From NCBI GenBank assembly GCA_964597035.1, contig CAZQWM010000024.1, positions 1 to 34,951 on the forward strand: a stretch of 34,951 nt of DNA, in the 5' to 3' direction. The notes under the pieces were generated by a model. It ran no database searches. It had not been told where the DNA came from and worked only from the letters and a program-made list of their open reading frames with translations. Shown in pieces: positions 25,548-33,008 of the stretch; within the stretch, counting starts at the first letter, position 1, and the number at the start of each line of letters is the position of its first letter. This DNA is from Fen-1362 sp964597035. Its GTDB lineage: Bacteria; Planctomycetota; Phycisphaerae; Sedimentisphaerales; Anaerobacaceae. A program made the translations under genes and the position numbers.

Positions 25548-26165
25548 ATGCTTGAAAATATAAACGCAACTCGAATGGAGTTATTGCGGCTTCGGCGGCG
25601 AGTGACGCTGGCGGTGCGAGGGCACAAGCTGCTCAGTGAAAAACGCGACGGCATATCACGTCACCTTATAAAAATCGCACGCCAGATTCAGCCATTGCGC
25701 AAAAAGGTCGAGCAGGAACTGATGGAGACCTGTAGGCGATTTATGCTTGCGCGTGCGTCGATGGAGCCGGAGCACACCAAGGCGGCGCTTGCGGTCCCGA
25801 CGAAGAAATTCACAATGGCGGTGAAATTAGCCAGCGTGATGAACGTGAGGGTGCCGGAATTAGCCAAGCAGATGGCGGGCGAAATTATCTGCTACGGCTA
25901 CGCGACGACGTCTGGCGAGATGGATGTGGCACTGATGGCCTTAGAGCGGGCGTTCGACAGTATGATTGAGCTGGCGGAAAAGGAAAAGCAGGCGAGATTA
26001 CTGGCGGTCGAGCTTCAGTTGACCCGCAGACGGGTCAACGTATTAGAGCACGTCGTTATCCCCGACCTGCACGAGACGATAAAATTCATTTTCGACAAAT
26101 TAGGCGAAGCCGAACGTGACAACACCTCACGCCTTATGAAAATCGCCGATATGATTCGCGCATAG
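25548..26165 (+). CDS. atpD: V/A-type ATPase rotor subunit D
   Basis: A 205-residue coiled-coil shaft protein. The start NATRMELLRLRRRVTLAVRGHKLLSEKRD and the end TRRRVNVLEHVVIPDLHETIKFI are the diagnostic paired helices of subunit D. It is the last gene of the operon; a 42-base gap separates it from the convergent GH5 gene, and no clear terminator is seen there. Confidence 0.94.
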   Translation: MLENINATRMELLRLRRRVTLAVRGHKLLSEKRDGISRHLIKIARQIQPLRKKVEQELMETCRRFMLARASMEPEHTKAALAVPTKKFTMAVKLASVMNVRVPELAKQMAGEIICYGYATTSGEMDVALMALERAFDSMIELAEKEKQARLLAVELQLTRRRVNVLEHVVIPDLHETIKFIFDKLGEAERDNTSRLMKIADMIRA

Positions 26166-26207
26166 CAAATCGCGGCGGCCGCCAAAACAGGACTGAGACT
26201 CCCGAAA

Positions 26208-27257
26208 TTACTTATCAGCGAGAACGGCCTTAAGCAAAAACTCGTGGAAAAATTTGCCCCGCTGTTCATAAAGACCAAATTCGGGGGCACAGAATTCCCA
26301 GTAATGCAAGCTCATCCCTCGCTGAACTGCGGTATCAGCGATAAACTTTGTCCATCTGGCCCGTGAGTCCATATCGGCCTTTTTGTAAGCACCGAACTCG
26401 CCGAGGTTCATCGGGCGGTTGTGCACTTTAGCCCAGGAGGCACCTATATCAAAGATATCGGTCATAGCCTTTTTCTCTTCATCGGTGCCGGTCCAGGTTG
26501 TGCCCAACCAGGCTTTGGAGTCTCCGTCGGTTATCCAAGTGGCACCCTGATGCGTAAACTCCATTGGGAAATAATGGTGGACGGTGACAATGATATTACG
26601 GTCGTCCTCAGGCAGCTCGAGGGATTTGATTTGTGGTATTGCGTTTAAGTTGGCTGGCCCAAAAATGACTGTTCTATCAGGATTTGACTCGCGAATGACA
26701 GCCAGAACCTCCTTTATAAGCTGATTCCACTGCTGTTCATTCAGCTCGCCATGAGGTTCATTAAGAGGTTCGAAGAGGAGTTGGTCAGGATAATCCTTAT
26801 AATGCTCCGCAAGTTGTTTCCAAAGAGCAAGGAAACGTTGTTTGTGACCGGCCGGGTCAGCGTTCAACTCATTGTAGTGGTGGACGTTGACTATTATGGG
26901 CAAGTCCCGTGAGAGGGCGCAATTTACAGCCCAATCGACTCTTTTTAAGAAACTCTGGTCTATAGTGTAAGGGGTCTTCTTGAGTGCGTGGGCCGACCAG
27001 CGGACCGGCAGCCGGATAGAGTTAAAACCGGCGTCCTTTATCAACTGGAAATACTCCTCTTTTAACGTCACCCCCCAAGCGCCTTCCGTGGGCCCATCGA
27101 GTGCGTTGCCAAGGTTAACACCCCTGCCGAGGAGCTTGTTCATTCTGACCGCCTTGTCCTGGTCGGCGGCATTCGGCTCTTCGGAGGCCAGGCAAAAAGT
27201 CGTCCGCGTCACCAGTGCCAAGACGATTACAACCGACAATCCAACTGTCTTCAGCAT
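26208..27257 (-). CDS. Secreted glycoside hydrolase family 5 (endoglucanase-like)
   Basis: A 349-residue exported enzyme with a signal peptide (about 1-24). The (beta/alpha)8 fold motifs of GH5 are complete: RGVNLGNALD, AGFNSIRLPVRW, VNVHHYNE, the acid/base Glu167 in PLNEPHG, VTVHHYFP, and the nucleophile Glu287 in NLGEFGAY. The enzyme probably cuts beta-1,4-glucans or a related polysaccharide; the exact substrate is not visible. It has no carbohydrate-binding or dockerin tail. A TTTTAGGAG ribosome site precedes the ATG. Confidence 0.92.
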   Translation of the reverse strand: MLKTVGLSVVIVLALVTRTTFCLASEEPNAADQDKAVRMNKLLGRGVNLGNALDGPTEGAWGVTLKEEYFQLIKDAGFNSIRLPVRWSAHALKKTPYTIDQSFLKRVDWAVNCALSRDLPIIVNVHHYNELNADPAGHKQRFLALWKQLAEHYKDYPDQLLFEPLNEPHGELNEQQWNQLIKEVLAVIRESNPDRTVIFGPANLNAIPQIKSLELPEDDRNIIVTVHHYFPMEFTHQGATWITDGDSKAWLGTTWTGTDEEKKAMTDIFDIGASWAKVHNRPMNLGEFGAYKKADMDSRARWTKFIADTAVQRGMSLHYWEFCAPEFGLYEQRGKFFHEFLLKAVLADK

Positions 27258-27412
27258 GATGATTTACTCCTAAAAGCGGCAAAACGTGGATTAAGCTTCA
27301 TTCTTAATTGCAGTTGTCTGCGCACCTTATGTTTTGGGTCATAGGTCCAGTCATGCCATCGAAGCAGAATAACAAGTACGGCGAAAAATTCAAGGCCGCG
27401 GCGAGCATGTGG

Positions 27413-28072
27413 TTATGAGCTTAAGCTGGTTCTTCTGCGGGGCTTAAGCAGTGAGACCAGAGAAGCACCCAAGCAAAACAAAACAGCGGTAGTCGGTTCA
27501 GGGGTTGTAATGATTAGCTCGACAGCTTCGAGCCGACCCGAGTTCGAGATGAAGGCATCGTAAATCCGGAGGCGCCACTGACCGAAAACATCCTGACCGT
27601 CAAAAACAGACAGTTTGAAATCAGATGCCGGCCTGAACGCCTGGTCAAAGGGTGGTACTGCCTGCTCGATTCCGAGGGGCGCCTCGTCGTCGAAGAGAAA
27701 GCGATTTGAGCCACCGACGGGCATGAATCGGCCATCCGGACCCCGTGTTATAAATGCATAGTTTTCGTAAGGATTCAGCATTATTTCGGTGCCTTCGGGG
27801 CTTTCTATCATAATCTGCAGGTCGAGAAAGCTGCTGTGATTGAGAGAGACAGCGATATTCAAATCGACGATTGAAACGTGCTGCTCGACGTCGATGAACG
27901 CGTCAACCATCTTGCCCTGGCCGAGTGGGGCATTAGGTTCGCCCGGTGAAGGAATGGGTCGGTCAAAACTACGAGAGATTATAATATCAGCGTGCGCCCT
28001 GCAGGCAAACAGGCCGGCAACTGCAAGCACCAGCACCGGCAAAAAAGAGCGTTCCGGGCATCGAGTAGACAC
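27413..28072 (-). CDS. P-domain (proprotein convertase-type) PEP-CTERM protein
   Basis: A 219-residue exported protein. A signal peptide (about 1-28, ending RAHA) is followed by a proprotein-convertase P/Homo-B domain (about 60-190): VDLNIAVSLNHSSFLDLQIMI, SPEGTEIMLNP, and the closing FGQWRLRIYDAFISNSGRLE. The tail TPEPTTAVLFCLGASLVSLLKPRRR is a PEP-CTERM signal. No protease domain is present, so it is a stand-alone, surface-sorted beta-sandwich. The start codon appears to be GTG, about 60 bases after a good promoter. Confidence 0.85.
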   Translation of the reverse strand: MSTRCPERSFLPVLVLAVAGLFACRAHADIIISRSFDRPIPSPGEPNAPLGQGKMVDAFIDVEQHVSIVDLNIAVSLNHSSFLDLQIMIESPEGTEIMLNPYENYAFITRGPDGRFMPVGGSNRFLFDDEAPLGIEQAVPPFDQAFRPASDFKLSVFDGQDVFGQWRLRIYDAFISNSGRLEAVELIITTPEPTTAVLFCLGASLVSLLKPRRRTSLSS

Positions 28073-28132
28073 AAATTCACCGCAAAAAGTAACATCACTG
28101 AACTACTCGATTCCCGCCCCTTTTGGTGAGCT

Positions 28133-28161
28133 TATATAACAGAACAGAACCACGGTGTCAA
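28133..28161 (-). promoter_or_regulatory. Promoter of the P-domain PEP-CTERM gene
   Basis: On the minus strand, a perfect TTGACA (28156-28161) is followed after 17 bases by TATATA (28133-28138). It separates the P-domain gene from the ParA-CBM48 gene upstream. Confidence 0.7.
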
Positions 28162-28185
28162 GGATAAAATTAAAGACGGAGTTTT

Positions 28186-29448
28186 TTATTTCACCTCGAC
28201 TACCGAATTATAGCCGCCAAAGGGATTCAGCTCTGTGATTTCGTTATAGGGGTCCTGCTGCCACTGGCCATCAACGACGAGACGATAGCGGTATTTGCCG
28301 GGCGGCAGCTTGACCGAGGTCTGCCAGACGCCGCTGTCACCCACCTTCAACATAGGCATTTTCGACGGCTGCCAGTCATTGAAGTCGCCGGCAATATGCA
28401 CCGATTTGGCCCGCGGATACAATGTAACAAATGCCACGGAGTCGCTGATTTGGTTGACGCCGTAGTAGTCGCTGAGCTTGGCGTCAGTGGCGGCAAAGTT
28501 TAACGGCTCGGCTTGGGCCTGGACCCTGGCTGCAACCGGCTGTGTCTGCGGCTGCCTCGGCTTAGGGGACTCAATGGCCTTAATCTGCGGCTTTGCCTGT
28601 TTTAGCAATTGGTCGGCCGTGGCGCTTATCGCTTCGAGCTTATGCGAGAGCGATTCGACAATCTGGCGACGCTGCTGGTCGGGCTGGGCCTGCAGGAATT
28701 CCCCGGCAAGTGCCTGAAAATCGCTGTAGCCCTTGCTGGCGGCATCGTATTCGGCGATGGGCTGGCCGAAAGACGTGGCCTCCTTGAGCTTGGTATTGAA
28801 ATTGACGACCGTTTTGAACATCCTGTCGCCGAAGTTGCTCCGCAGCTCAGAGAGAATCTCCCGGGCCATTTTGGTGCGGATGTCATACATACTCGCGAGG
28901 ACTTTGACGTTGACTTCCTGATTACATCGCTGGCAGAGCACCGCGAGCGTCTCGAGCTGCCTGCTAAGCCCGTGCAGGGAGAAATAGCCCGTTTCCACAG
29001 GCACGACGACGTCAGTTGCGGCCCGCAGCGAGTTGAACGTCAAAAGACTGACCGCAGGAGGACAATCCACAATTACAAAGTCATACTGTTCCTTGATTGT
29101 GTCGAGCGTTTTTTTAAGACACATCTCCCGGTCCGCAACGCCGGCCATTTGCTGCTCGAACGCCGAGAGGTCGAGACTGGCGGGAGCCAGTTCGAGGTTT
29201 TCACTAACTTCCCAGAGGATTTCAGCCAGTCGCATCGGTTCGTCCCGGCTAAAACTTATAAGAACGTCATAAATGCTCTGCTCAATCTGCTCTTCGGGGA
29301 CAGCCAGCCCAACAGCACAATGTGACTGCGGGTCCATATCGACCAGCAGGGTCTTCTGGTCCTGCTCGGCCAGCGCAGATGCAAGGTTGATTGATACAGT
29401 GGTCTTTCCGACACCACCCTTCTGGTTGACAATAGCTACTGTTCTCAT
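28186..29448 (-). CDS. ParA-type ATPase fused to a glycogen-binding (CBM48/AMPK-beta-like) domain
   Basis: A 420-residue two-domain protein. Residues 1 to about 255 are a complete ParA/MinD-type ATPase: deviant Walker A KGGVGKTT (10-17), VDMDPQSHCAVGL (Walker A'), Walker B FVIVDCPP (124-131), and the ending GYSDFQALAGEFL. About 256-335 is a Gln/Pro-rich linker with a helical part. About 337-420 is an AMPK-beta/isoamylase-type glycogen-binding domain: VHIAGDFNDWQP, GVWQTSVKLPPGKYRYRLVVDG, QWQQDPYNEITELNPFG. ATG at 29448 begins the ATPase; a TTG six codons upstream is possible. No parB or replication gene is adjacent, so it is unlikely to be a chromosome or plasmid partition pair. ParA-family proteins also position cytoplasmic cargo, and glycogen granules are a plausible one here (inference). 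Confidence 0.85.
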   Translation of the reverse strand: MRTVAIVNQKGGVGKTTVSINLASALAEQDQKTLLVDMDPQSHCAVGLAVPEEQIEQSIYDVLISFSRDEPMRLAEILWEVSENLELAPASLDLSAFEQQMAGVADREMCLKKTLDTIKEQYDFVIVDCPPAVSLLTFNSLRAATDVVVPVETGYFSLHGLSRQLETLAVLCQRCNQEVNVKVLASMYDIRTKMAREILSELRSNFGDRMFKTVVNFNTKLKEATSFGQPIAEYDAASKGYSDFQALAGEFLQAQPDQQRRQIVESLSHKLEAISATADQLLKQAKPQIKAIESPKPRQPQTQPVAARVQAQAEPLNFAATDAKLSDYYGVNQISDSVAFVTLYPRAKSVHIAGDFNDWQPSKMPMLKVGDSGVWQTSVKLPPGKYRYRLVVDGQWQQDPYNEITELNPFGGYNSVVEVK

Positions 29449-29754
29449 TGGTATCTGAGGCCTCAAAGTAATACTATTTCAGGCAAGTCAGTCTGACTCC
29501 TCTGGGTTTCAATAGCGGTTATCAGCATCGACAATCCATCGCCCAGAGGATTTTTCGGCAAGAGCCGGGAAAAAACTTTACTGTTTTATGGGACCAGCCG
29601 ATAAAAATCCTATCTAACAACACTACAGGAGAGAATTATGACCGCTCTGGAAACGTCGGTTGATAAGGATTGGCAATGCTGATATCCCGTTTCGAGTGCT
29701 TTTTCAGGGCTGGAAAACGGCCTGCCTGACTCATATTTTGCAGTCGGAATCGTC
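29449..29754. other. Gap between the ParA-CBM48 and E2 genes with inverted repeats and a 14-codon frame
   Basis: No established gene is seen. Two inverted repeats are present: AGTCAG/CTGACT (29485-29497) and perfect CCTCTGGG (29499-29506) with CCCAGAGG (29542-29549). On the plus strand, AGGAGAG (29627-29633) precedes ATG 29638 and a 14-residue frame (MTALETSVDKDWQC) ending in TGA at 29682. It could be a small peptide gene, but chance is a real alternative. No strong promoter for the ParA gene was found by eye. Confidence 0.4.
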
Positions 29755-30822
29755 CTAACTGAAGCTTGCCGGCTCTTCGAGTATCTTTTTGACAAAATCG
29801 AGAAACTGAGCAGCATAGGCGCCGTTTGTGACCTTGTGATCGACTGAAAGCGTCATATTCATAAGCTTGCGCACGGCTATGCTACCGTCCTGCGGCACAC
29901 AGCTATCGTTGATTTTTCCTATTCCGATTATCGAGCACTGGCCGGGGACAACTATCGGAATAAATGAGTCGATTCCAAAGTCGCCAAGGTTACTGACGGT
30001 TATGCAGCCGGCTTCGATATCTTCGGGAGCAAGCCGGTCATTGCGTGCTTTCTCAGCAAGTATCCGGCTGTAGCGGGCTATCTCAACAACGGTTTTTTTG
30101 TCTGGGTCTTGAACTATCGGCGCCACTAATCCGGCCGGGACGTCAATCGCCAGCCCGACGCCAATCGAGCGAGCCAACTTTATACCGTCGGCCTCAAGCT
30201 GTCCGGTCATCATAGGGAATTTTTCGAGGCCCATTGCCACGGCCTTGATGATGAAGTCGTTATATGAGACTTTGACCGGGCTGGTCTGGTTTAACCTGTT
30301 CCTGTAGGCGACCAGGTCGGTAACGTCGGCCTTTACGTTTAGATAAAAGCAGGGTATTTCCTGTTTCGAGCGAAGCATTTTCCGGGCAGTAAGTTTCTGC
30401 AGCCGGGTAACAGGAAGTGTTCGGCCAAGCTTCAATTCAGCCAGCATAGTCTGCGTTAGCTTTGGTGTTTCAGGCGGCGTAATTACAGCCGGGCCGGCAG
30501 GTTGCGACTTCGACTGCGAAGATTCAACAGGGGCGTGGCCGGCATCGCCCAATGCGCGGACAAAATCGTCGCTTATCCGCTCATCTTTTCCACCCAGGAT
30601 TAACAGGGGCGCGCCGACCCGAAAGTTTCGTCCTGGCTCGGCGATTATCCGCTTTACGAAGCCATCGGCCGGCGATTCAAACTCGATAGTCGCCTTGTCA
30701 GTTTCGATATCAAAAAGAATATCCCCCCTTTTGACCCGGTCGCCCGGTTTGACCCTGCAGTCAACGACAGTCCCTTCGTCCATCGTATCACCGAACTTAG
30801 GCAATCGGACTTCTATCGCCAT
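29755..30822 (-). CDS. Lipoyl-dependent acyltransferase (2-oxo acid dehydrogenase E2-like)
   Basis: A 355-residue protein. A lipoyl domain (1-80) carries Lys43 in IETDKATIEF, followed by a short Pro/Ser-rich linker and a catalytic acyltransferase domain (about 130-355) with TVSNLGDFGID (Ser277) and VDHKVTNGAYAAQFL (catalytic His329). Two things differ from standard E2: no E1/E3-binding peripheral domain is visible in the linker, and the usual DHRxxDG reads DHKVTNG, so the aspartate four residues after the histidine is Asn333. No E1 or E3 gene is next to it. It may still transfer acyl groups in a complex encoded elsewhere, or have a changed role. A TTGACA/TAAAAT promoter lies upstream. Confidence 0.85.
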   Translation of the reverse strand: MAIEVRLPKFGDTMDEGTVVDCRVKPGDRVKRGDILFDIETDKATIEFESPADGFVKRIIAEPGRNFRVGAPLLILGGKDERISDDFVRALGDAGHAPVESSQSKSQPAGPAVITPPETPKLTQTMLAELKLGRTLPVTRLQKLTARKMLRSKQEIPCFYLNVKADVTDLVAYRNRLNQTSPVKVSYNDFIIKAVAMGLEKFPMMTGQLEADGIKLARSIGVGLAIDVPAGLVAPIVQDPDKKTVVEIARYSRILAEKARNDRLAPEDIEAGCITVSNLGDFGIDSFIPIVVPGQCSIIGIGKINDSCVPQDGSIAVRKLMNMTLSVDHKVTNGAYAAQFLDFVKKILEEPASFS

Positions 30823-30881
30823 TGCAATATCCCTTGCAATCCAATGCCGTACAATTTCCCCTTCATAAGCATAGAAAAGTG

Positions 30882-30910
30882 ATTTTAGAGCAGAAGGGCT
30901 AAATTGTCAA
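30882..30910 (-). promoter_or_regulatory. Promoter of the E2-like gene
   Basis: On the minus strand, TTGACA (30905-30910) is followed after 17 bases by TAAAAT (30882-30887), about 60 bases before the ATG at 30822. Confidence 0.7.
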
Positions 30911-30931
30911 TTCCGGGTCTGTGGTAACGAC

Positions 30932-30961
30932 TTGTCAAACACCACTAACAGCGGTTATAAT
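30932..30961 (+). promoter_or_regulatory. Promoter of tRNA-Gly
   Basis: TTGTCA (30932-30937) and TATAAT (30956-30961), spaced by 18 bases, lie 17 bases before the tRNA. It is divergent from the E2 promoter, with their -35 boxes about 20 bases apart. Confidence 0.65.
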
Positions 30962-30978
30962 GATTAGTTAGTACCTTT

Positions 30979-31050
30979 GCGGGCGTAATTCAGTGGTAGA
31001 ATGTCGGCTTCCCAAGCCGAATGTCGTGGGTTCGAATCCCATCGCCCGCT
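30979..31050 (+). tRNA. tRNA-Gly (CCC)
   Basis: A complete 72-base cloverleaf: acceptor GCGGGCG/CGCCCGC, D arm with AATTCAGTGGTAGAAT, anticodon stem TCGGC/GCCGA around the loop TTCCCAA (anticodon CCC, 31011-31013), and T arm GTGGGTTCGAATCCCAT. The discriminator base is T, and CCA is not encoded. It reads GGG glycine codons. Confidence 0.95.
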
Positions 31051-31131
31051 GTCTACCAACGCTCGTTCTTTATACCCGGGAAATCCGCCTCACAGCTATT
31101 GCGCCACAAACACATAAACTTTGCCGACCAG

Positions 31132-32502
31132 CTACCGTTCTACAACCAGTTTCACGGATACGCCAATGTCGAGAACTCCCGGCTGGTCCGGATTCAGGGC
31201 AATCTCACCGCCATCGTCAACACGGTTGCTCCCTGCGCTGTAGACTTTATAGGAGACATCATCGCGGGAATAAAGCAACGGCCCACCCGTATAGGGGTCC
31301 AATGGAATCGACTCGATATAGCGGGGGCAAATAGCTTCCAGAGAGTCAGGCGCACTGCCATACTGATTACGATAACGTTCTACCGCGATAGCCGTAGTAA
31401 CACATCTAACCGCAGCAAGCGTTTCCACTGTAATCCGGGTAAGAGGGGCCACGACCGAGATTAATCCCTTCGATTTTGACGGCATCACATTTATATCTAC
31501 TATTTCATCGAGTGGTTCCGGCCAGGGCCGCTGCGAAGCCGCTATCAGGCGTGCGATATTGCGCAGGTACGCGACAGACTTGGAGAACATCCGCATTCGA
31601 TGCCATCTGTAGCGGGGCAGGGCCAGACGCTCAGGCAATGCGGGCTCGTCCGCAGCCAAATAACGTGCAACCACGCCCCTGGGAATGAGGTTGCGTCCAA
31701 CCTCCAATTGATATGCCCTTTCCGCCAGAAGCGTTGTTTCCAAACTTTCCGGCGGGAATGTCTCTTCCAGGAGATACTGGAGGTCGGCAAGCTTATGTTC
31801 TGAAAGACGACAACGCGTAATCAACAGGCAAATGTCGCTGCAGAGGAGTCTGATTTGCACGACTTTTCTTGACTGCACAAACAGTATAGGGTAAGTGTCA
31901 AACACGCGCATCAGTTTGAGTGTGCTGACTATGGATTGTGCCGCAGCGTCGCCGTTTTGGGCCCGGATTAAATCGAGCGTTCGCAGAGACAGTAGAGAAA
32001 TTGCCGCCTGAACACTGTTGACTCTATTTTTACAGACCTGTATGCTTTGCATAATTCCTATGTCAAACTCCGACAATGGAAGTTGGGCCCCCTTGTCAAA
32101 CCCGGCAAGTAAAGGCGCGGCGTTAGTGATGCTCTGAGCAACCTTTTCTCGCAGCTCGCCTGGAAACTGGCTTGCCGGAAGCGATACGAGGTTCAGGCGG
32201 TAGAAAGTGTTCACTTTCGTCAGGTCAGACAACTCGCCGGGTGGAATTCGCTTGAGGGCTTCGATATAATATGCAGCGGCATCCGGCTGTCCAGCGGTCT
32301 GAGCATGCGGAGGATGAAGTTCAGCAAACGTCAACGGCTGCCCGGCGGCCCTTATCCTTGCGACTTCCCGCCCCAGTTGCATTCGAGTAAAAGACGCAGT
32401 AAGCACCAAGTCCCCGACTAATACCATAGCGAGGATGATAAAAGCCAGTACAACTTTCCGCCACAAAGGCATCGCCCATACTTTTTTGTACCACTGAGCC
32501 AT
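31132..32502 (-). CDS. Membrane-anchored protein with pseudopilin-like C-terminus
   Basis: A 456-residue protein of no recognised family. ATG at 32502 follows GGCGGGAAG and is preferred to an upstream TTG. One membrane helix near the start (about 14-34, VVLAFIILAMVLVGDLVLTA) anchors a mostly helical exported domain. The last 80 or so residues, AVERYRNQYGSAPDSLEAICP, IPLDPYTGGPLLYS and YKVYSAGSNRVDDGG, closely resemble the C-terminal region of GspG-type major pseudopilins, though there is no prepilin leader. The protein may interact with a type II secretion machine or share only a fold. It lies on the strand opposite tRNA-Gly. Confidence 0.6.
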   Translation of the reverse strand: MAQWYKKVWAMPLWRKVVLAFIILAMVLVGDLVLTASFTRMQLGREVARIRAAGQPLTFAELHPPHAQTAGQPDAAAYYIEALKRIPPGELSDLTKVNTFYRLNLVSLPASQFPGELREKVAQSITNAAPLLAGFDKGAQLPLSEFDIGIMQSIQVCKNRVNSVQAAISLLSLRTLDLIRAQNGDAAAQSIVSTLKLMRVFDTYPILFVQSRKVVQIRLLCSDICLLITRCRLSEHKLADLQYLLEETFPPESLETTLLAERAYQLEVGRNLIPRGVVARYLAADEPALPERLALPRYRWHRMRMFSKSVAYLRNIARLIAASQRPWPEPLDEIVDINVMPSKSKGLISVVAPLTRITVETLAAVRCVTTAIAVERYRNQYGSAPDSLEAICPRYIESIPLDPYTGGPLLYSRDDVSYKVYSAGSNRVDDGGEIALNPDQPGVLDIGVSVKLVVER

Positions 32503-33008
32503 ATTGCTTCCCGCCAAACTACAGACAATCTCTCCCGCAAACCAGAGAATTTCAGCTATGCCACAAATGATTATATCACTTCTTAGTGTCCTCCGGCCAA
32601 TAAATCTCGCCTGCAACTATGGCTGAGACCCTTTAACTTAAGAACCGCCCGGATTTTCTGCATAGCACCGGCTATTTCCTGTTGCGGCCAAGTTGCGACG
32701 CTCTATAGAGCAACCGATAATGACAGTACGGAAGCCCACCTAAAAGCGCGAAATAACACTTCCCTGACCAGCGCTTTTACGCCGGCAAAAAACGCTAAAA
32801 AACCCATTTTTCGTTTAGAAACGGCGTTTTAACATACTTTTCGCATTATCCAGAGTGTACACTTGATTTGTAAGGGGTATATGTTATAATGATAATAATT
32901 CTTTCGCCGCTTCCGAACGGACGCCAAGTTAGGCAAAGAGCTTGTGATTTCTGTCCAGGCATATGACAACAGTGTGTTATGGACAGGGATACGAGGAGGA
33001 GGTGGGCA
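32503..33008. other. Divergent intergenic region
   Basis: No gene is seen in these 506 bases between divergent genes. A possible minus-strand -10 (TATAAT, 32570-32575) with a weak -35 (TTGGCC, 32595-32600) could serve the membrane protein gene. A perfect palindrome GCTCTATAGAGC lies at 32700-32711. ACGCCG and CGGCGT arms (about 32771-32828) flank an A/T-rich stretch that may fold. The plus-strand promoter at 32863 serves the RCC1 gene. Confidence 0.45.
32863..32890 (+). promoter_or_regulatory. Promoter of the RCC1-repeat gene
   Basis: TTGATT (32863-32868) and a perfect TATAAT (32885-32890) are spaced by 16 bases. The leader to the ATG at 33009 is about 110 bases. Confidence 0.6.

Noticed and set aside
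28186..29448. Plasmid or chromosome partition locus
   Set aside because: There is no parB, parS-like cluster, replication gene or gidA/gidB nearby, and the protein carries a sugar-binding domain instead.
30979..31050. tRNA-Gly as an integration site for a mobile element
   Set aside because: No integrase gene and no repeat of the tRNA 3' end was seen within the window.
32700..32711. Operator at the GCTCTATAGAGC palindrome
   Set aside because: A single 12-base palindrome far from both genes, with no second copy found; not enough to call a regulatory site.
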